Positions 50,269 through 59,451 of a DNA stretch of 64,000 nt are shown piece by piece. The translations under genes were made by a program, and so were the position numbers. Below the pieces are notes generated by a model that had not been told where the DNA came from, ran no database searches, and saw only the letters and a program-made list of their open reading frames with translations. Position 1 is the stretch's first letter, and each line of letters begins with the position of its first letter. This stretch comes from Verrucomicrobiota bacterium (lineage in GTDB: Bacteria > Verrucomicrobiota > Verrucomicrobiia > Limisphaerales > JADLHS01). The DNA lies in the NCBI GenBank assembly GCA_029573725.1, contig JAKQDQ010000093.1:62001-126000 (forward strand), given 5' to 3'.

Positions 50269-52071
50269 ATGCCAGAATTGCAACCGCTCCCTGCTCATTT
50301 GATCGGAGGAAATTTCCTCCTCACGGAAACCGACCCCGGCCGGGTGTTCACGCCGGAAGATCTGACGGCGGAACAACGGCTGATGGCGCAGACCGCCGAA
50401 AAGTTCATGGAAAAGGAGGTGCTGCCCCATCTCGAAGCGTTGGAACATCAGGAGGGAGATTGGTCGCGCCGGCTGTTCCGCCAGGCGGGCGGGCTGGGTT
50501 TGCTGGGCATGGGCGTACCGGCCGATTACGACGGCCTCGAGCTGGATCGCGCCACGATCGTGGGGGTGGAAGAACAACTGACGCGCCTGGGCGGATTTGG
50601 TGTGACCTGCGGCGCGCACAGCGGCATCGGCAGCCAGCCGCTGCAATACTTCGGCACGGAGGCGCAAAAGAAAAAATATCTCGCGAAACTCGCCAGCGGC
50701 CAGTGGATGGGCGCCTACGCCCTGAGTGAAGCGGGATCGGGCTCGGACGCGCTGGGGTTGCGCACCAAAGCCGAGCTTTCTGCCGACGGCAAACATTACA
50801 TCCTCAACGGCACCAAGATGTGGATTTCGAACGCAGCCTGGGCGGATTTGTTCACGGTTTTTGCCAGGGTGGACGGCCAGCAGGTCACCGCGTTTCTGGT
50901 GGAGCGAACCTTCCCCGGCGTCTCCACCGGCAAAGAGGAGCACAAACTGGGGATCAAGTCGTCCTCAACCCGCCGCGTGATTCTCGAAGACGCGAAGGTG
51001 CCGGTGGAAAACCTGCTCGGCGGGGTCGGCAAAGGGGCTTACATCGCGTTCAACATTCTCAACTCGGGCCGCTTCAAGCTGGGGGCGGGCGCGATGGGCG
51101 CGGCCAAGGAGGCGTTGCGCGGGGCGACGCAATACGCGTTGGAGCGTCACCAGTTTGGCCGGCCCCTGGCCGGGTTCGGGTTGATCCAGCAGAAGCTGGC
51201 AGAAATGGCCGTGCGCATTTTTGCCGGGGAAAGCGCCGTCTACCGGACGGCCGCGATGATGGACGCGGTGTTTGCGACCGGGGAAACCCTGGCGGCCACG
51301 GAGCCGCCATTTCCGCGCGGCCTGGAAGAATTTGCCCTCGAGTGTTCCATCATCAAAGTGGCGTGCAGCGAAATCCTGGACGACGTGGCAGATGAATCGT
51401 TGCAGATTCATGGCGGTTACGGCTACACGGAGGAATTCTCCGCCGCGCGGACCGTCCGGGATTCGCGCATCAACCGGATTTTTGAGGGCACCAACGAGAT
51501 CAACCGGCTGTTCATTCCCGGCCTGCTGCTGCGACGCGCCCAGCGCGGTCGATTGCCGTTGATCGGCGCCATCACCAAGGTCACCCAGGACCTCCTGAGC
51601 CCCGCGCCACTGGAAGATCAGTCCGGCGAGGACCTGCTCTCCGCTGCGCGCGGGCTGCTGGGAAACGCCAAAAAGCTCACCTTGTTCATCGCGGGCGTGG
51701 CGCACCAGAAATTCGGCGACAAAATGATTGAGGAACAGGAGGTCGGCGCGGCGTTGAGTGATTTGATCATTGACGTGTACCTGGGGGAAAGCGCCTGGCT
51801 GCGAACAGCCAAGGCCCGTTCGACCCGGCGGGAGACGTCCGTACTGGCGGATTTGACCTTGCAATTCATCAATGACGCGGTCGGACGGATGGAAGGGCAC
51901 GCCCGCCGGGCGCTCGCCGCCCTTTCACAGGGTGACGAGTTGCGGGCGCAGCTGGGGATGGTGCGGCGCTTGCTGCGCTGGACTCCATTGAACACCGTGG
52001 CACGCGGTCGTTCCATCGCCCGACGACTGTGCGAACGGGGCAGTTACCCGGCGTTGCTTGCCGCCCCGTAA
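50269..52071 (+). CDS. acyl-CoA dehydrogenase, long (VLCAD-like) form
   Basis: First oxidation of beta-oxidation: FAD-dependent formation of trans-2-enoyl-CoA, passing electrons to EtfAB. The 600-residue length, with about 200 residues beyond the dehydrogenase core, matches the VLCAD/ACAD9-like group. Core motifs are present: GAYALSEAGSGSDALGLRT, LNGTKMWISNA, LERHQFGRPL, and the catalytic Glu region RINRIFEGTNEINR. It heads a plus-strand block containing acyl-CoA ligase, FadN, FadA, EtfB, EtfA and a membrane quinone reductase. ATG 50269 is chosen where homology begins (MPELQPLPAHLIGG); the frame extends to 50233. Confidence 0.93.
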   Translation: MPELQPLPAHLIGGNFLLTETDPGRVFTPEDLTAEQRLMAQTAEKFMEKEVLPHLEALEHQEGDWSRRLFRQAGGLGLLGMGVPADYDGLELDRATIVGVEEQLTRLGGFGVTCGAHSGIGSQPLQYFGTEAQKKKYLAKLASGQWMGAYALSEAGSGSDALGLRTKAELSADGKHYILNGTKMWISNAAWADLFTVFARVDGQQVTAFLVERTFPGVSTGKEEHKLGIKSSSTRRVILEDAKVPVENLLGGVGKGAYIAFNILNSGRFKLGAGAMGAAKEALRGATQYALERHQFGRPLAGFGLIQQKLAEMAVRIFAGESAVYRTAAMMDAVFATGETLAATEPPFPRGLEEFALECSIIKVACSEILDDVADESLQIHGGYGYTEEFSAARTVRDSRINRIFEGTNEINRLFIPGLLLRRAQRGRLPLIGAITKVTQDLLSPAPLEDQSGEDLLSAARGLLGNAKKLTLFIAGVAHQKFGDKMIEEQEVGAALSDLIIDVYLGESAWLRTAKARSTRRETSVLADLTLQFINDAVGRMEGHARRALAALSQGDELRAQLGMVRRLLRWTPLNTVARGRSIARRLCERGSYPALLAAP

Positions 52072-52150
52072 GCCGGCCGTGTCCAGGCGGACGCAAAACT
52101 TCTTGCGGGTCCGGGGCATGGATGTCAGATTGCCGCACCATTCCAAGAAC

Positions 52151-53782
52151 ATGACGTATCCGAACCTCTCTCTGCCCGAACTGGTGGAACGCGCCCAAAC
52201 CCGGGTGCCGGATCGCCCCGCGTTAATCTACTTTGGGGGTGCAATCACATACGCCCAGCTCGCCCGCCATGTGGCCCGGGTGGCGGCCGCGCTGCGCGCG
52301 CTGGGCGTCACCAAAGGCGACCGCGTGGCCCTGATGATGCCCAACTGCCCGCAGTTTGTGATCGCATTTTTTGCCGCGCTGCGGGCGGGGGCCATCGTCA
52401 CCGCCACCAGCGCCATGTACACCGCCCGCGAGGTGGAACATCAATGGCGCGATGCCGGGGTCAAGCTGGCGATTGTGGACCGGCACTTCCAGCGCATCAT
52501 CCGCGCGGTCGCCCCTCAGGTGTCCACCCTGCAGCACGTCGTCCGCACGGGATTGCGGCAATACGCCCCAGCCCAATTCGCGCGACTGGACCGCCAGTGG
52601 CACACCCCTCCCTCGGCAGCGCCCGGCACGGCTGCGGGCAGGCCGCACCGGCTGCGTTCCACCGGCGTGCAGTCGCATGAATGGACGGAATTGCTGGAGC
52701 CGGCGGGGGAACTCGCCGACGATGGCCCCCAACCGTCGGACATTGCCTGCCTGCAATACACCGGCGGCACGACGGGCATCTCCAAGGGCGCCATTCTAAC
52801 GCACCGCAACCTGGTCACCAATGCCGCCCAGGCCATGAACTGGCTGACGGGGGGCGACGAACGCGAGGAGACGTTTGTCGCCAGCCTGCCGTTGTTTCAT
52901 ATTTACGCGCTGACCTGCGTGATGATTTCCTCCATCTACATGGGCGGTTGCACGCTCCTGCTGCCGCGCTTCCAACTGCGCGCCGCCCTGAATCTCATCC
53001 GCAAATACCGTCCGACCATTTACCACGGGGTGCCGACAATGTACGTCGCCTTCAACAACACCCCGAACGTGCGCCGTTACGGTTTTGATTCGCTCCGGGT
53101 TTGCATGAGCGGCGGCGGCCCCCTGCCCGTCGAGGTAAAACAGAAATTTGAAGCGTTGACCGGCGGCAAACTGGTGGAAGGCTACGGCCTGACCGAAACC
53201 TCGCCGGTGACGCACATCAATCCCCTGACGGGGACGCCAAGGGTGGGAAGCATCGGGCTGCCGATTGCCGATACGGAAGCGCGGATCATGGACTTGGTGG
53301 AGGGCGGACGTGAAATGCCCGTCGGCGAGATTGGCGAAATCGCCATCCGCGGCCCCCAGGTGATGCAGGGCTACTGGAACAAGCCGGAGGAAACGGCGCA
53401 GGTGCTGCGTGAGGGCTGGTTCTACACCGGCGACGTCGCCCGGAAGGACGCCGACGGATTTTATTACATTGTGGATCGCAAGAAGGACATGATTATCGCC
53501 GGCGGCTACAATATCTATCCGCGCGAGGTTGAGGAGGTCCTGTTTGAGTGTCCGAAAGTCAAGGAAGCGGTGGTCATTGGCGTGCCGGACGGATACCGTG
53601 GTGAAACCGTCAAGGCCTTCATCGTGCTGAAGGACGGCATGAGCGCCACGGCGGAGGAGGTCATCGGATTTTGCCGCGGACGGATTGCCAATTACAAAAT
53701 CCCCCGGCTGGTCACCTTTCGGGATTCCCTGCCGAAATCGGGCGTGGGCAAATATCTGCGGCGGGAGCTGCGGAACTTGTGA
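52151..53782 (+). CDS. long-chain fatty-acyl-CoA ligase (AMP-forming)
   Basis: Activates fatty acids to acyl-CoA through an acyl-adenylate. The 543 residues carry the AMP-binding signature YTGGTTGISKGAILTHRN, the GYGLTETSPVTHINP motif, and the C-terminal hinge and lysine region GWFYTGDVARKDADGFYYIVDRKKDMIIAGGYNIYPREVEE, with a final catalytic lysine near LPKSGVGKYLRR. The frame starts at 52058; ATG 52151 (MTYPNLSLPELVE) fits the family's start. It lies 79 bp after the acyl-CoA dehydrogenase gene and feeds its product to the rest of the block. Confidence 0.94.
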   Translation: MTYPNLSLPELVERAQTRVPDRPALIYFGGAITYAQLARHVARVAAALRALGVTKGDRVALMMPNCPQFVIAFFAALRAGAIVTATSAMYTAREVEHQWRDAGVKLAIVDRHFQRIIRAVAPQVSTLQHVVRTGLRQYAPAQFARLDRQWHTPPSAAPGTAAGRPHRLRSTGVQSHEWTELLEPAGELADDGPQPSDIACLQYTGGTTGISKGAILTHRNLVTNAAQAMNWLTGGDEREETFVASLPLFHIYALTCVMISSIYMGGCTLLLPRFQLRAALNLIRKYRPTIYHGVPTMYVAFNNTPNVRRYGFDSLRVCMSGGGPLPVEVKQKFEALTGGKLVEGYGLTETSPVTHINPLTGTPRVGSIGLPIADTEARIMDLVEGGREMPVGEIGEIAIRGPQVMQGYWNKPEETAQVLREGWFYTGDVARKDADGFYYIVDRKKDMIIAGGYNIYPREVEEVLFECPKVKEAVVIGVPDGYRGETVKAFIVLKDGMSATAEEVIGFCRGRIANYKIPRLVTFRDSLPKSGVGKYLRRELRNL

Positions 53783-54031
53783 TCGCCAGCCCCCGCACCG
53801 CGTCACGGACCGCCCGGCCATGCATGCCCCAAGGAGTTGGCGTAATCGCGCAAGCCGGGCGCCGCGGCATCGGCCCGGCATTCACCGGCCATCAACAAAA
53901 CCCGGTTGGTGCCGGCGATTGTTTGACTTGTCCGCCAACTTGACGGCAGACTGTTTCAGTCAACCCTCATGGGCCGCGCGGAGATCGCGTGAGGGAGATT
54001 GCGTCGCAGAAGGCCGGAACAGATTGAAACC

Positions 54032-56440
54032 ATGCTGACTATTCGCAAAGCCGCCATCATCGGCGCGGGAAACATGGGTGCGCAAATTGCCGCGCATCTT
54101 GCCAATGTGGGCATTCCGTCACTGCTGATGGATGTCGCGCCCACGGAATTGTTGCCGGAGGAACAGGCGCGCGAACTTACGCTGCAATCACCGGCAGTGC
54201 GCAACCGGGTTACGCAGACGTTATTCGCGCGGATGCAGAAATTAAAGCCGGCACCGCTGTTCACACCCGAAGCCGCCAGCCTGATTCGCATCGGCAACGT
54301 CGAGGACAATCTGGCCGAGATTGGAGACGCCGATTGGATCATTGAAGCGATTCTGGAACGGATGGAGTTGAAGCGGGCCATGCACGCCCGGATCGCGGCA
54401 CAGGCGCGACCCGACGCGTTGGTTTCCACAAACACTTCCGGTTTGTCCATTGCGGGCATGACCCAGGACCTGCCGCTGGAATATCGCCGGCGTTTCTTCG
54501 GAACGCATTTCTTCAATCCGCCGCGTTACATGCGGTTGCTCGAAGTGATTCCCACGCCGGATACGGACCGGGCGTTGCTCAAAGCCTTCGCCGCGTTCGG
54601 CGAAGCCGTCCTGGGCAAGGGCATCGTCATGGCCCGGGACACCCCCGGCTTCGTGGCCAATCGCATTGGGTGTTTCGACCTCCAGCACGCCACCCTGCTG
54701 ATGCTCGAGCAAGGTCTGACCATTGACGAGGTGGACGCGATCACCGGGCCGGCGATCGGCCGCCCCAAAAGCGCCACCTTCCGCCTGGGCGACATCGTGG
54801 GCGTGGATTTGCTCGCGCAAATGGGCCGCAATCTGCGCGGATTGCTGGGCCACGATCCACACCACGAAAGTTTCCGCGAAATCCCATTCATCGAGGACAT
54901 GGTCAAACGAGGGTGGTGGGGCGAGAAAAAAGGACAGGGTTTTTACCGGCGCGTCAAAGCGGACCAGGGCCGGCAAATTCTGACGCTGGATTACCGGACG
55001 ATGGAGTACGGGCCGCAACAAAAACCGCGTTTTGCCTCGCTGGAAGCCGCCCGCAAAATCAGCGATCGCCGTGAACGGATTCGCGCGTTGTGCGCCGCCA
55101 CCGACCGGGCCGGCACCTTCGCGTGGAAGCATCTGAGTGCGGTGCTGAGTTATGCCGCGGACCGGCTGACCGAGATTGCCGATGACGTGGTCACCGTGGA
55201 TAACGCCATGAAGTGGGGGTACAACTGGGAGCTCGGACCGTTTGAGACCTGGGACGCACTCGGGGTGCGGGAGACGGTGGAGCGGCTGCACGCCGAGGGG
55301 CGCGCGGTGCCGGCGGCCGCGCAGGACTTGCTGGCGGCCGGCCAGACCTCGTTTTACGCACTGGCCAACGGCCGGCGCTCCTTCTTCGATTTTGGCGCGC
55401 GGGCCTACGCGCCGGAAGTCGAGGCGCCCCAGGTCATCCATCTGCCGTGGCTGCATCAGGCCAACAAGATCATCCGCAGCAATCCCGGCGCGAGCCTGGT
55501 GGACTTGGGCGACGGGGTCGCGTGCCTGGAATTTCACGTGAAGATGAACGTCATCGGCGGCGATCAGTTGGGGCTGCTCAAACAATCCTTGGAAGTCGTG
55601 CGCCAGAATTTCGCCGGACTGGTGATTGGCAATCAAGGGCCGCATTTTTCCGCCGGCGCAAATCTTTTGCTGCTGGCCACGCAAATTCAAAACCAGGATT
55701 GGGATGAGATTGATCTGATGATCCGGACGTTTCAAACCGCCACCAGCACCTTGCGCCAATTCGGGAAGCCGGTGGTGGCCGCCTGTCACGGCTACACCCT
55801 GGGCGGGGGCACGGAACTTTCCATGGGCTGCGACCACATCGTGCTGGCGGCGGAAACCTACATGGGCCTGCCGGAAGTGGGCGTGGGCCTGATTCCCGGC
55901 GCGCAAGGCACGAAGGAAATGTTGATCCGCAGCACGGAGGGCATCATTCGCGATGCCGGCGTGGATTATTTTCCCGGTGTGCGACATGCGTGGGAGACCA
56001 TCGGCCTGGCCAAGGTGGGCACGAGTGCGGCCGAGGCGTTGAAATTGCGTTATCTGCGGCCGGAGGAAACCACCATCGTGTTGAATCCGGACTGGCTGAT
56101 CGGCACCGCCAAGGCCCAGGTGTTGCACCTGGCGGCGCAGGGCTACCGTCCGCGGCCGCCGCGCGCGGATCTGCCCGCCGTTGGCGCCAGCGGCATCGCC
56201 CTCTGCCAGTTGCAACTGCAACAGATGCGGGCCGCGGGTCAGATCAGCGCGCACGATGAGAAGATCGGCAACAAGCTGGCCGGCATCTTGTGCGGCGGCC
56301 CCCTGAGTTCCCTGCACTACGTGACCGAACAATACATTTTGGATTTGGAACGGGAGGCTTTCCTCAGCCTGTGCGGCGAGCCCAAGACGCTGGAACGCAT
56401 CACCCACACGCTGAAAACCGGAAAGCCGTTGAGAAACTGA
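54032..56440 (+). CDS. fadN: 3-hydroxyacyl-CoA dehydrogenase/enoyl-CoA hydratase fusion (FadN-like)
   Basis: Carries two steps of beta-oxidation in one 802-residue protein, with dehydrogenase first and hydratase last, the reverse of E. coli FadB and the order seen in Bacillus FadN (YusL). The NAD-binding site GAGNMGAQIAAHLA opens the protein, and the catalytic His lies in GTHFFNPPRYMRLLEV. Two 3HCDH C-domains follow. The crotonase domain from about residue 480 has the oxyanion loop FSAGANL and both glutamates, in GGGTELSMGCD and MGLPEVGVGLIPG. The thiolase gene starts five bases after its stop. The frame begins at 53999; ATG 54032 is chosen at the homology start. Confidence 0.93.
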   Translation: MLTIRKAAIIGAGNMGAQIAAHLANVGIPSLLMDVAPTELLPEEQARELTLQSPAVRNRVTQTLFARMQKLKPAPLFTPEAASLIRIGNVEDNLAEIGDADWIIEAILERMELKRAMHARIAAQARPDALVSTNTSGLSIAGMTQDLPLEYRRRFFGTHFFNPPRYMRLLEVIPTPDTDRALLKAFAAFGEAVLGKGIVMARDTPGFVANRIGCFDLQHATLLMLEQGLTIDEVDAITGPAIGRPKSATFRLGDIVGVDLLAQMGRNLRGLLGHDPHHESFREIPFIEDMVKRGWWGEKKGQGFYRRVKADQGRQILTLDYRTMEYGPQQKPRFASLEAARKISDRRERIRALCAATDRAGTFAWKHLSAVLSYAADRLTEIADDVVTVDNAMKWGYNWELGPFETWDALGVRETVERLHAEGRAVPAAAQDLLAAGQTSFYALANGRRSFFDFGARAYAPEVEAPQVIHLPWLHQANKIIRSNPGASLVDLGDGVACLEFHVKMNVIGGDQLGLLKQSLEVVRQNFAGLVIGNQGPHFSAGANLLLLATQIQNQDWDEIDLMIRTFQTATSTLRQFGKPVVAACHGYTLGGGTELSMGCDHIVLAAETYMGLPEVGVGLIPGAQGTKEMLIRSTEGIIRDAGVDYFPGVRHAWETIGLAKVGTSAAEALKLRYLRPEETTIVLNPDWLIGTAKAQVLHLAAQGYRPRPPRADLPAVGASGIALCQLQLQQMRAAGQISAHDEKIGNKLAGILCGGPLSSLHYVTEQYILDLEREAFLSLCGEPKTLERITHTLKTGKPLRN

Positions 56441-56445
56441 AAGCT

Positions 56446-57627
56446 ATGAATGAAGTCTTCATTGTCGCGGCCGCGCGCACACCGGTGGGCAAGGCGCCCA
56501 ACGGAAAATTGCGCACCGTCCGCCCGGACGATCTGGCCGCCCTGGTGCTGCAGGGCGCGCTGGCGCGGGTGCCGCAATTGCCCGTGGAACAGATTGAGGA
56601 TGTGATTCTGGGTTGCGCCATGCCGGAGGCGGCGCAGGGCATGAACCTCGCCCGCCTGGCGGGACAGCTGGCCGGATGGCCGGATGGGGTGCCGGGAGTC
56701 ACCATCAACCGCTTTTGCGCCTCCGGCCTGGAAGCCATTGCCATGGGGGCGCAACGGATTCTGAGCGGCATGGCCGGGGTGATCGTGGCCGGCGGGGTGG
56801 AAAGCATGAGCCAGGTACCGATGGGCGGTTTCAAGCTGTCCCCCAACCCGCGGCTCGTGGAGCAGATGCCGGACGCCTATCTTTCGATGGGGTTGACGGC
56901 CGAAAAGCTGGCTGCTCAATTCAAAATTTCGCGCGAGGACGCGGACCGTTTCGCTTTGGAAAGCCATCAGAAAGCCCTCGCCGCACTCGCTGCCGGACGA
57001 TTCAAGGACGAATGCATTCCGGTGCCGGTGCGTGAAGTGACTTTGGACCCTGCCGGCAAACGCAGCACCCGCGAGTATGAGTTTACGGCCGATGAGGGGC
57101 CGCGGCGCGATACGTCGCTGGATCGGCTGGCAGCGTTGAAACCGGCGTTCGGCCCGCGAGGGGTGGTGACCGCCGGCAACGCCTCACAACGCAGCGACGG
57201 GGCCGCCGCCGTGGTGCTGATGTCCGCCGCAAAGGTGAAGGAGCTGGGGGCGCAGCCCCTGGCGCGGTTTGTCACCTATGCCGTGGGCGGCGTGCCGCCG
57301 GGGATCATGGGCATCGGCCCGGTGGAGGCCATCCCCAAAGCCCTCCAGCGCGCCGGACTGCAGCTCGCCGATCTCGACGTGATCGAATTGAACGAGGCCT
57401 TCGCCTGCCAGGCGCTGGCCGTCATGCGCCAGCTCGAACTGCCGGCGGACCGCATCAACGTCAATGGCGGCGCGGTCGCGCTCGGCCATCCCCTCGGCGC
57501 CACGGGCGCAAAATTGACGGTCTCCATTCTCAACGAACTCCGGCGCCGCAAGGGGCGGTACGGATTGGTAACCATGTGCGTGGGGGGCGGCATGGGCGGC
57601 GCGGGAATTTTTGAAATGTGCCAATGA
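56446..57627 (+). CDS. fadA: acetyl-CoA C-acyltransferase (thiolase)
   Basis: Final step of beta-oxidation: thiolytic release of acetyl-CoA. The 393-residue thiolase has its nucleophile C91 in INRFCASGLEAI, the active-site His in GGAVALGHPLGATGAKL, and the second cysteine in CVGGGMGGAG. NEAFACQALA is the usual third motif. It starts five bases after fadN and ends in an ATGA overlap with the EtfB gene, so translation of the three is probably coupled. The frame extends upstream within fadN to 56290, but ATG 56446 (MNEVFIVAAARTPVG) is the clear start. Confidence 0.96.
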   Translation: MNEVFIVAAARTPVGKAPNGKLRTVRPDDLAALVLQGALARVPQLPVEQIEDVILGCAMPEAAQGMNLARLAGQLAGWPDGVPGVTINRFCASGLEAIAMGAQRILSGMAGVIVAGGVESMSQVPMGGFKLSPNPRLVEQMPDAYLSMGLTAEKLAAQFKISREDADRFALESHQKALAALAAGRFKDECIPVPVREVTLDPAGKRSTREYEFTADEGPRRDTSLDRLAALKPAFGPRGVVTAGNASQRSDGAAAVVLMSAAKVKELGAQPLARFVTYAVGGVPPGIMGIGPVEAIPKALQRAGLQLADLDVIELNEAFACQALAVMRQLELPADRINVNGGAVALGHPLGATGAKLTVSILNELRRRKGRYGLVTMCVGGGMGGAGIFEMCQ

Positions 57628-58379
57628 AAATTCTAGTTCCCCTCAAACGCGTGCCCGATCCCGACACGAAAATCCGGCTCAAGCCCGACGGCACGGGCGT
57701 GGAGACGGACGGCGTCAAATTCTCCGTGAACCCTTTCGACGCGATCGCCCTGGAAGAGGCGCTGCGCCTGGAGGAAAAACTCGGCGAAATGGACATCGTG
57801 GTCGTCAGCATCGGCGGTGAGGCCTCCATCGAGCAGTTGCGCGTCGGACTGGCGATGGGCGCCCAGCGCGCCCTGCTGATCAAGACCGGGGCCGCGCTGG
57901 ATTCGCTGGCCGTGGCCAAGATTCTCGCCGCGGTCTATCAACGCGAGCAACCCGATTTCGTGCTGATGGGCAAACAGGCGATTGATGATGATGCGAACCA
58001 GACCGGTCAGATGCTCGCCGCGTTGCTGGGCATCGGCCAGGCGACTTTCGTTTCCCGGCTCGAGCTTGTGGAGCAGCGCACCCGGGCCCGCTGCGCGCGG
58101 GAAACCGACGCGGGACTGGAAAGCATTACCGTCAAACTGCCCGCAATCATCACCGCCGATCTGCGTCTGAACGAACCCCGTTACGTTTCGCTGCCCGGCA
58201 TCATGAAGGCCAAAAAGAAGCCTTTGGAAGAACTGGAACTGGAAGCGCTGGGCGTCGCCGCCGTCGCGCGCACGACCGTCCTGCACTACGAAGCGCCACC
58301 GTCCCGCCAGGCCGGGGTGCGTGTGCCCACGGTGGAGGCACTGGTGGACAAACTGAAAAATGAGGCAAAAGTGATTTGA
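57624..58379 (+). CDS. etfB: electron transfer flavoprotein subunit beta
   Basis: The AMP-binding partner of EtfA; together they accept electrons from acyl-CoA dehydrogenase. The 251 residues begin MKILVPLKRVPDPDTKIRL and contain the nucleotide-contact stretch LMGKQAIDDDANQTGQMLAALLG and the signature VSLPGIMKAKKKPLEE that marks this subunit. The start ATG overlaps the thiolase stop by ATGA; an in-frame GTG six bases earlier is less likely. EtfA follows 88 bp later. Confidence 0.96.
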   Translation: MKILVPLKRVPDPDTKIRLKPDGTGVETDGVKFSVNPFDAIALEEALRLEEKLGEMDIVVVSIGGEASIEQLRVGLAMGAQRALLIKTGAALDSLAVAKILAAVYQREQPDFVLMGKQAIDDDANQTGQMLAALLGIGQATFVSRLELVEQRTRARCARETDAGLESITVKLPAIITADLRLNEPRYVSLPGIMKAKKKPLEELELEALGVAAVARTTVLHYEAPPSRQAGVRVPTVEALVDKLKNEAKVI

Positions 58380-58467
58380 CCCGCCGCCAGCTCCTCCGCG
58401 CCGCCCCGGCGATTGCACAGGCGCAGGTTGATGCAGCGACGGACAGCAACGGGTTGGACAAAGCATC

Positions 58468-59439
58468 ATGGCAAACATTTTGGTCATTGCAGAACACGAC
58501 GCAGGCCAGCTGAAGCTGGCAACGCTCTCCGCCCTCGGTTTCGCCGCGCAGACGGCGGCGACGACCCACGGAGTTTACGACGTGCTGGTCATCGGCGCGC
58601 AGATGGGAACAACGGCTGAATCCCTGCGTGCTTATGGGGCGCGCCAGGTGTTGGTGGCGGATGCGGCCCCGCTCCAATCGCCACTTGCCGACCGCCATGC
58701 CTGGGTGATCGAGGCGGTGGTGAAGCAGCGGGATTACGGAATCGTCGTTGCCGCCGCTTCCACTTTCACCAAGGACATTCTGCCCCGGGCGGCGGCGCTG
58801 CTGGACGCGGGGATGTTGAGCGACGTGGTGGGGGTGAGCCGGACGGACGATGATCTGGTCTTCAAGCGCGTGATGTATGCGGGCAACGTCCTGGCCACCG
58901 TCACCCTGGCCGGTGATCTGAAATTCCTGACGATCCGTGCCGCGGCGTTTGCCCCGGTGGTTGCAGGAACGACCCTCTCCCCGGTGGAGCAGATCCCGCT
59001 GCCGGCCGGGCCGATGCCGGATTTGGCGGAATACGGCGGGCGCGAAGCGAAAGTGGCGGGGCGTCCGGATGCCACGGAAGCGCGCGTGGTGGTTTCCGGC
59101 GGACGCGCGATCAAAAACGCGGAGGACTTTGAACGACTGGTGGGAGGACTGGCGGATGCGCTGGGCGGAGCGGTCGGTTCGTCCCGGGCCCTGGTGGACA
59201 GCGGCATCACCCCCAATTCCCTGCAGATTGGGCAGACGGGAAAGATTGTGGCTCCCGACCTCTACCTCGCCGTGGGCATTTCGGGGGCCATTCAACATCT
59301 GGCGGGGATCAAGGACAGCAAGGTGATTGTGGCGATCAACAAGGACGCCGATGCGCCAATCTTCGAAATCGCGGATTACGGTTTGGTCGCGGATGTTTAC
59401 ACCGCCGTGCCGGAGCTGACGGCTCAATTGAAGCAGTGA
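58468..59439 (+). CDS. etfA: electron transfer flavoprotein subunit alpha
   Basis: Holds the redox-active FAD of the Etf heterodimer. The 323 residues start MANILVIAEHD and contain the C-terminal FAD-binding run: GGAVGSSRALVDSGITPNSLQIGQTGKIVAPDLY, LAVGISGAIQHLAGIKDSKVIVAINKDADAPIF. This is the canonical, non-bifurcating layout, and the neighbouring acyl-CoA dehydrogenase and quinone-type reductase point to ordinary beta-oxidation electron flow. It is followed 12 bp later by the membrane Fe-S oxidoreductase gene, its likely electron acceptor. Confidence 0.96.
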   Translation: MANILVIAEHDAGQLKLATLSALGFAAQTAATTHGVYDVLVIGAQMGTTAESLRAYGARQVLVADAAPLQSPLADRHAWVIEAVVKQRDYGIVVAAASTFTKDILPRAAALLDAGMLSDVVGVSRTDDDLVFKRVMYAGNVLATVTLAGDLKFLTIRAAAFAPVVAGTTLSPVEQIPLPAGPMPDLAEYGGREAKVAGRPDATEARVVVSGGRAIKNAEDFERLVGGLADALGGAVGSSRALVDSGITPNSLQIGQTGKIVAPDLYLAVGISGAIQHLAGIKDSKVIVAINKDADAPIFEIADYGLVADVYTAVPELTAQLKQ

Positions 59440-59451
59440 CGCGTCGTTGCC

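Noticed and set aside
50167-50943. 259-codon N-terminal extension of the aminotransferase
   Set aside because: It is antisense to the acyl-CoA dehydrogenase gene; family homology begins at 50166.
54242-56407. 721-codon open frame antisense to fadN
   Set aside because: It mirrors a clear FadN coding sequence, is rich in His/Gln/Arg/Pro, and has no domain; a typical shadow frame in GC-rich DNA.
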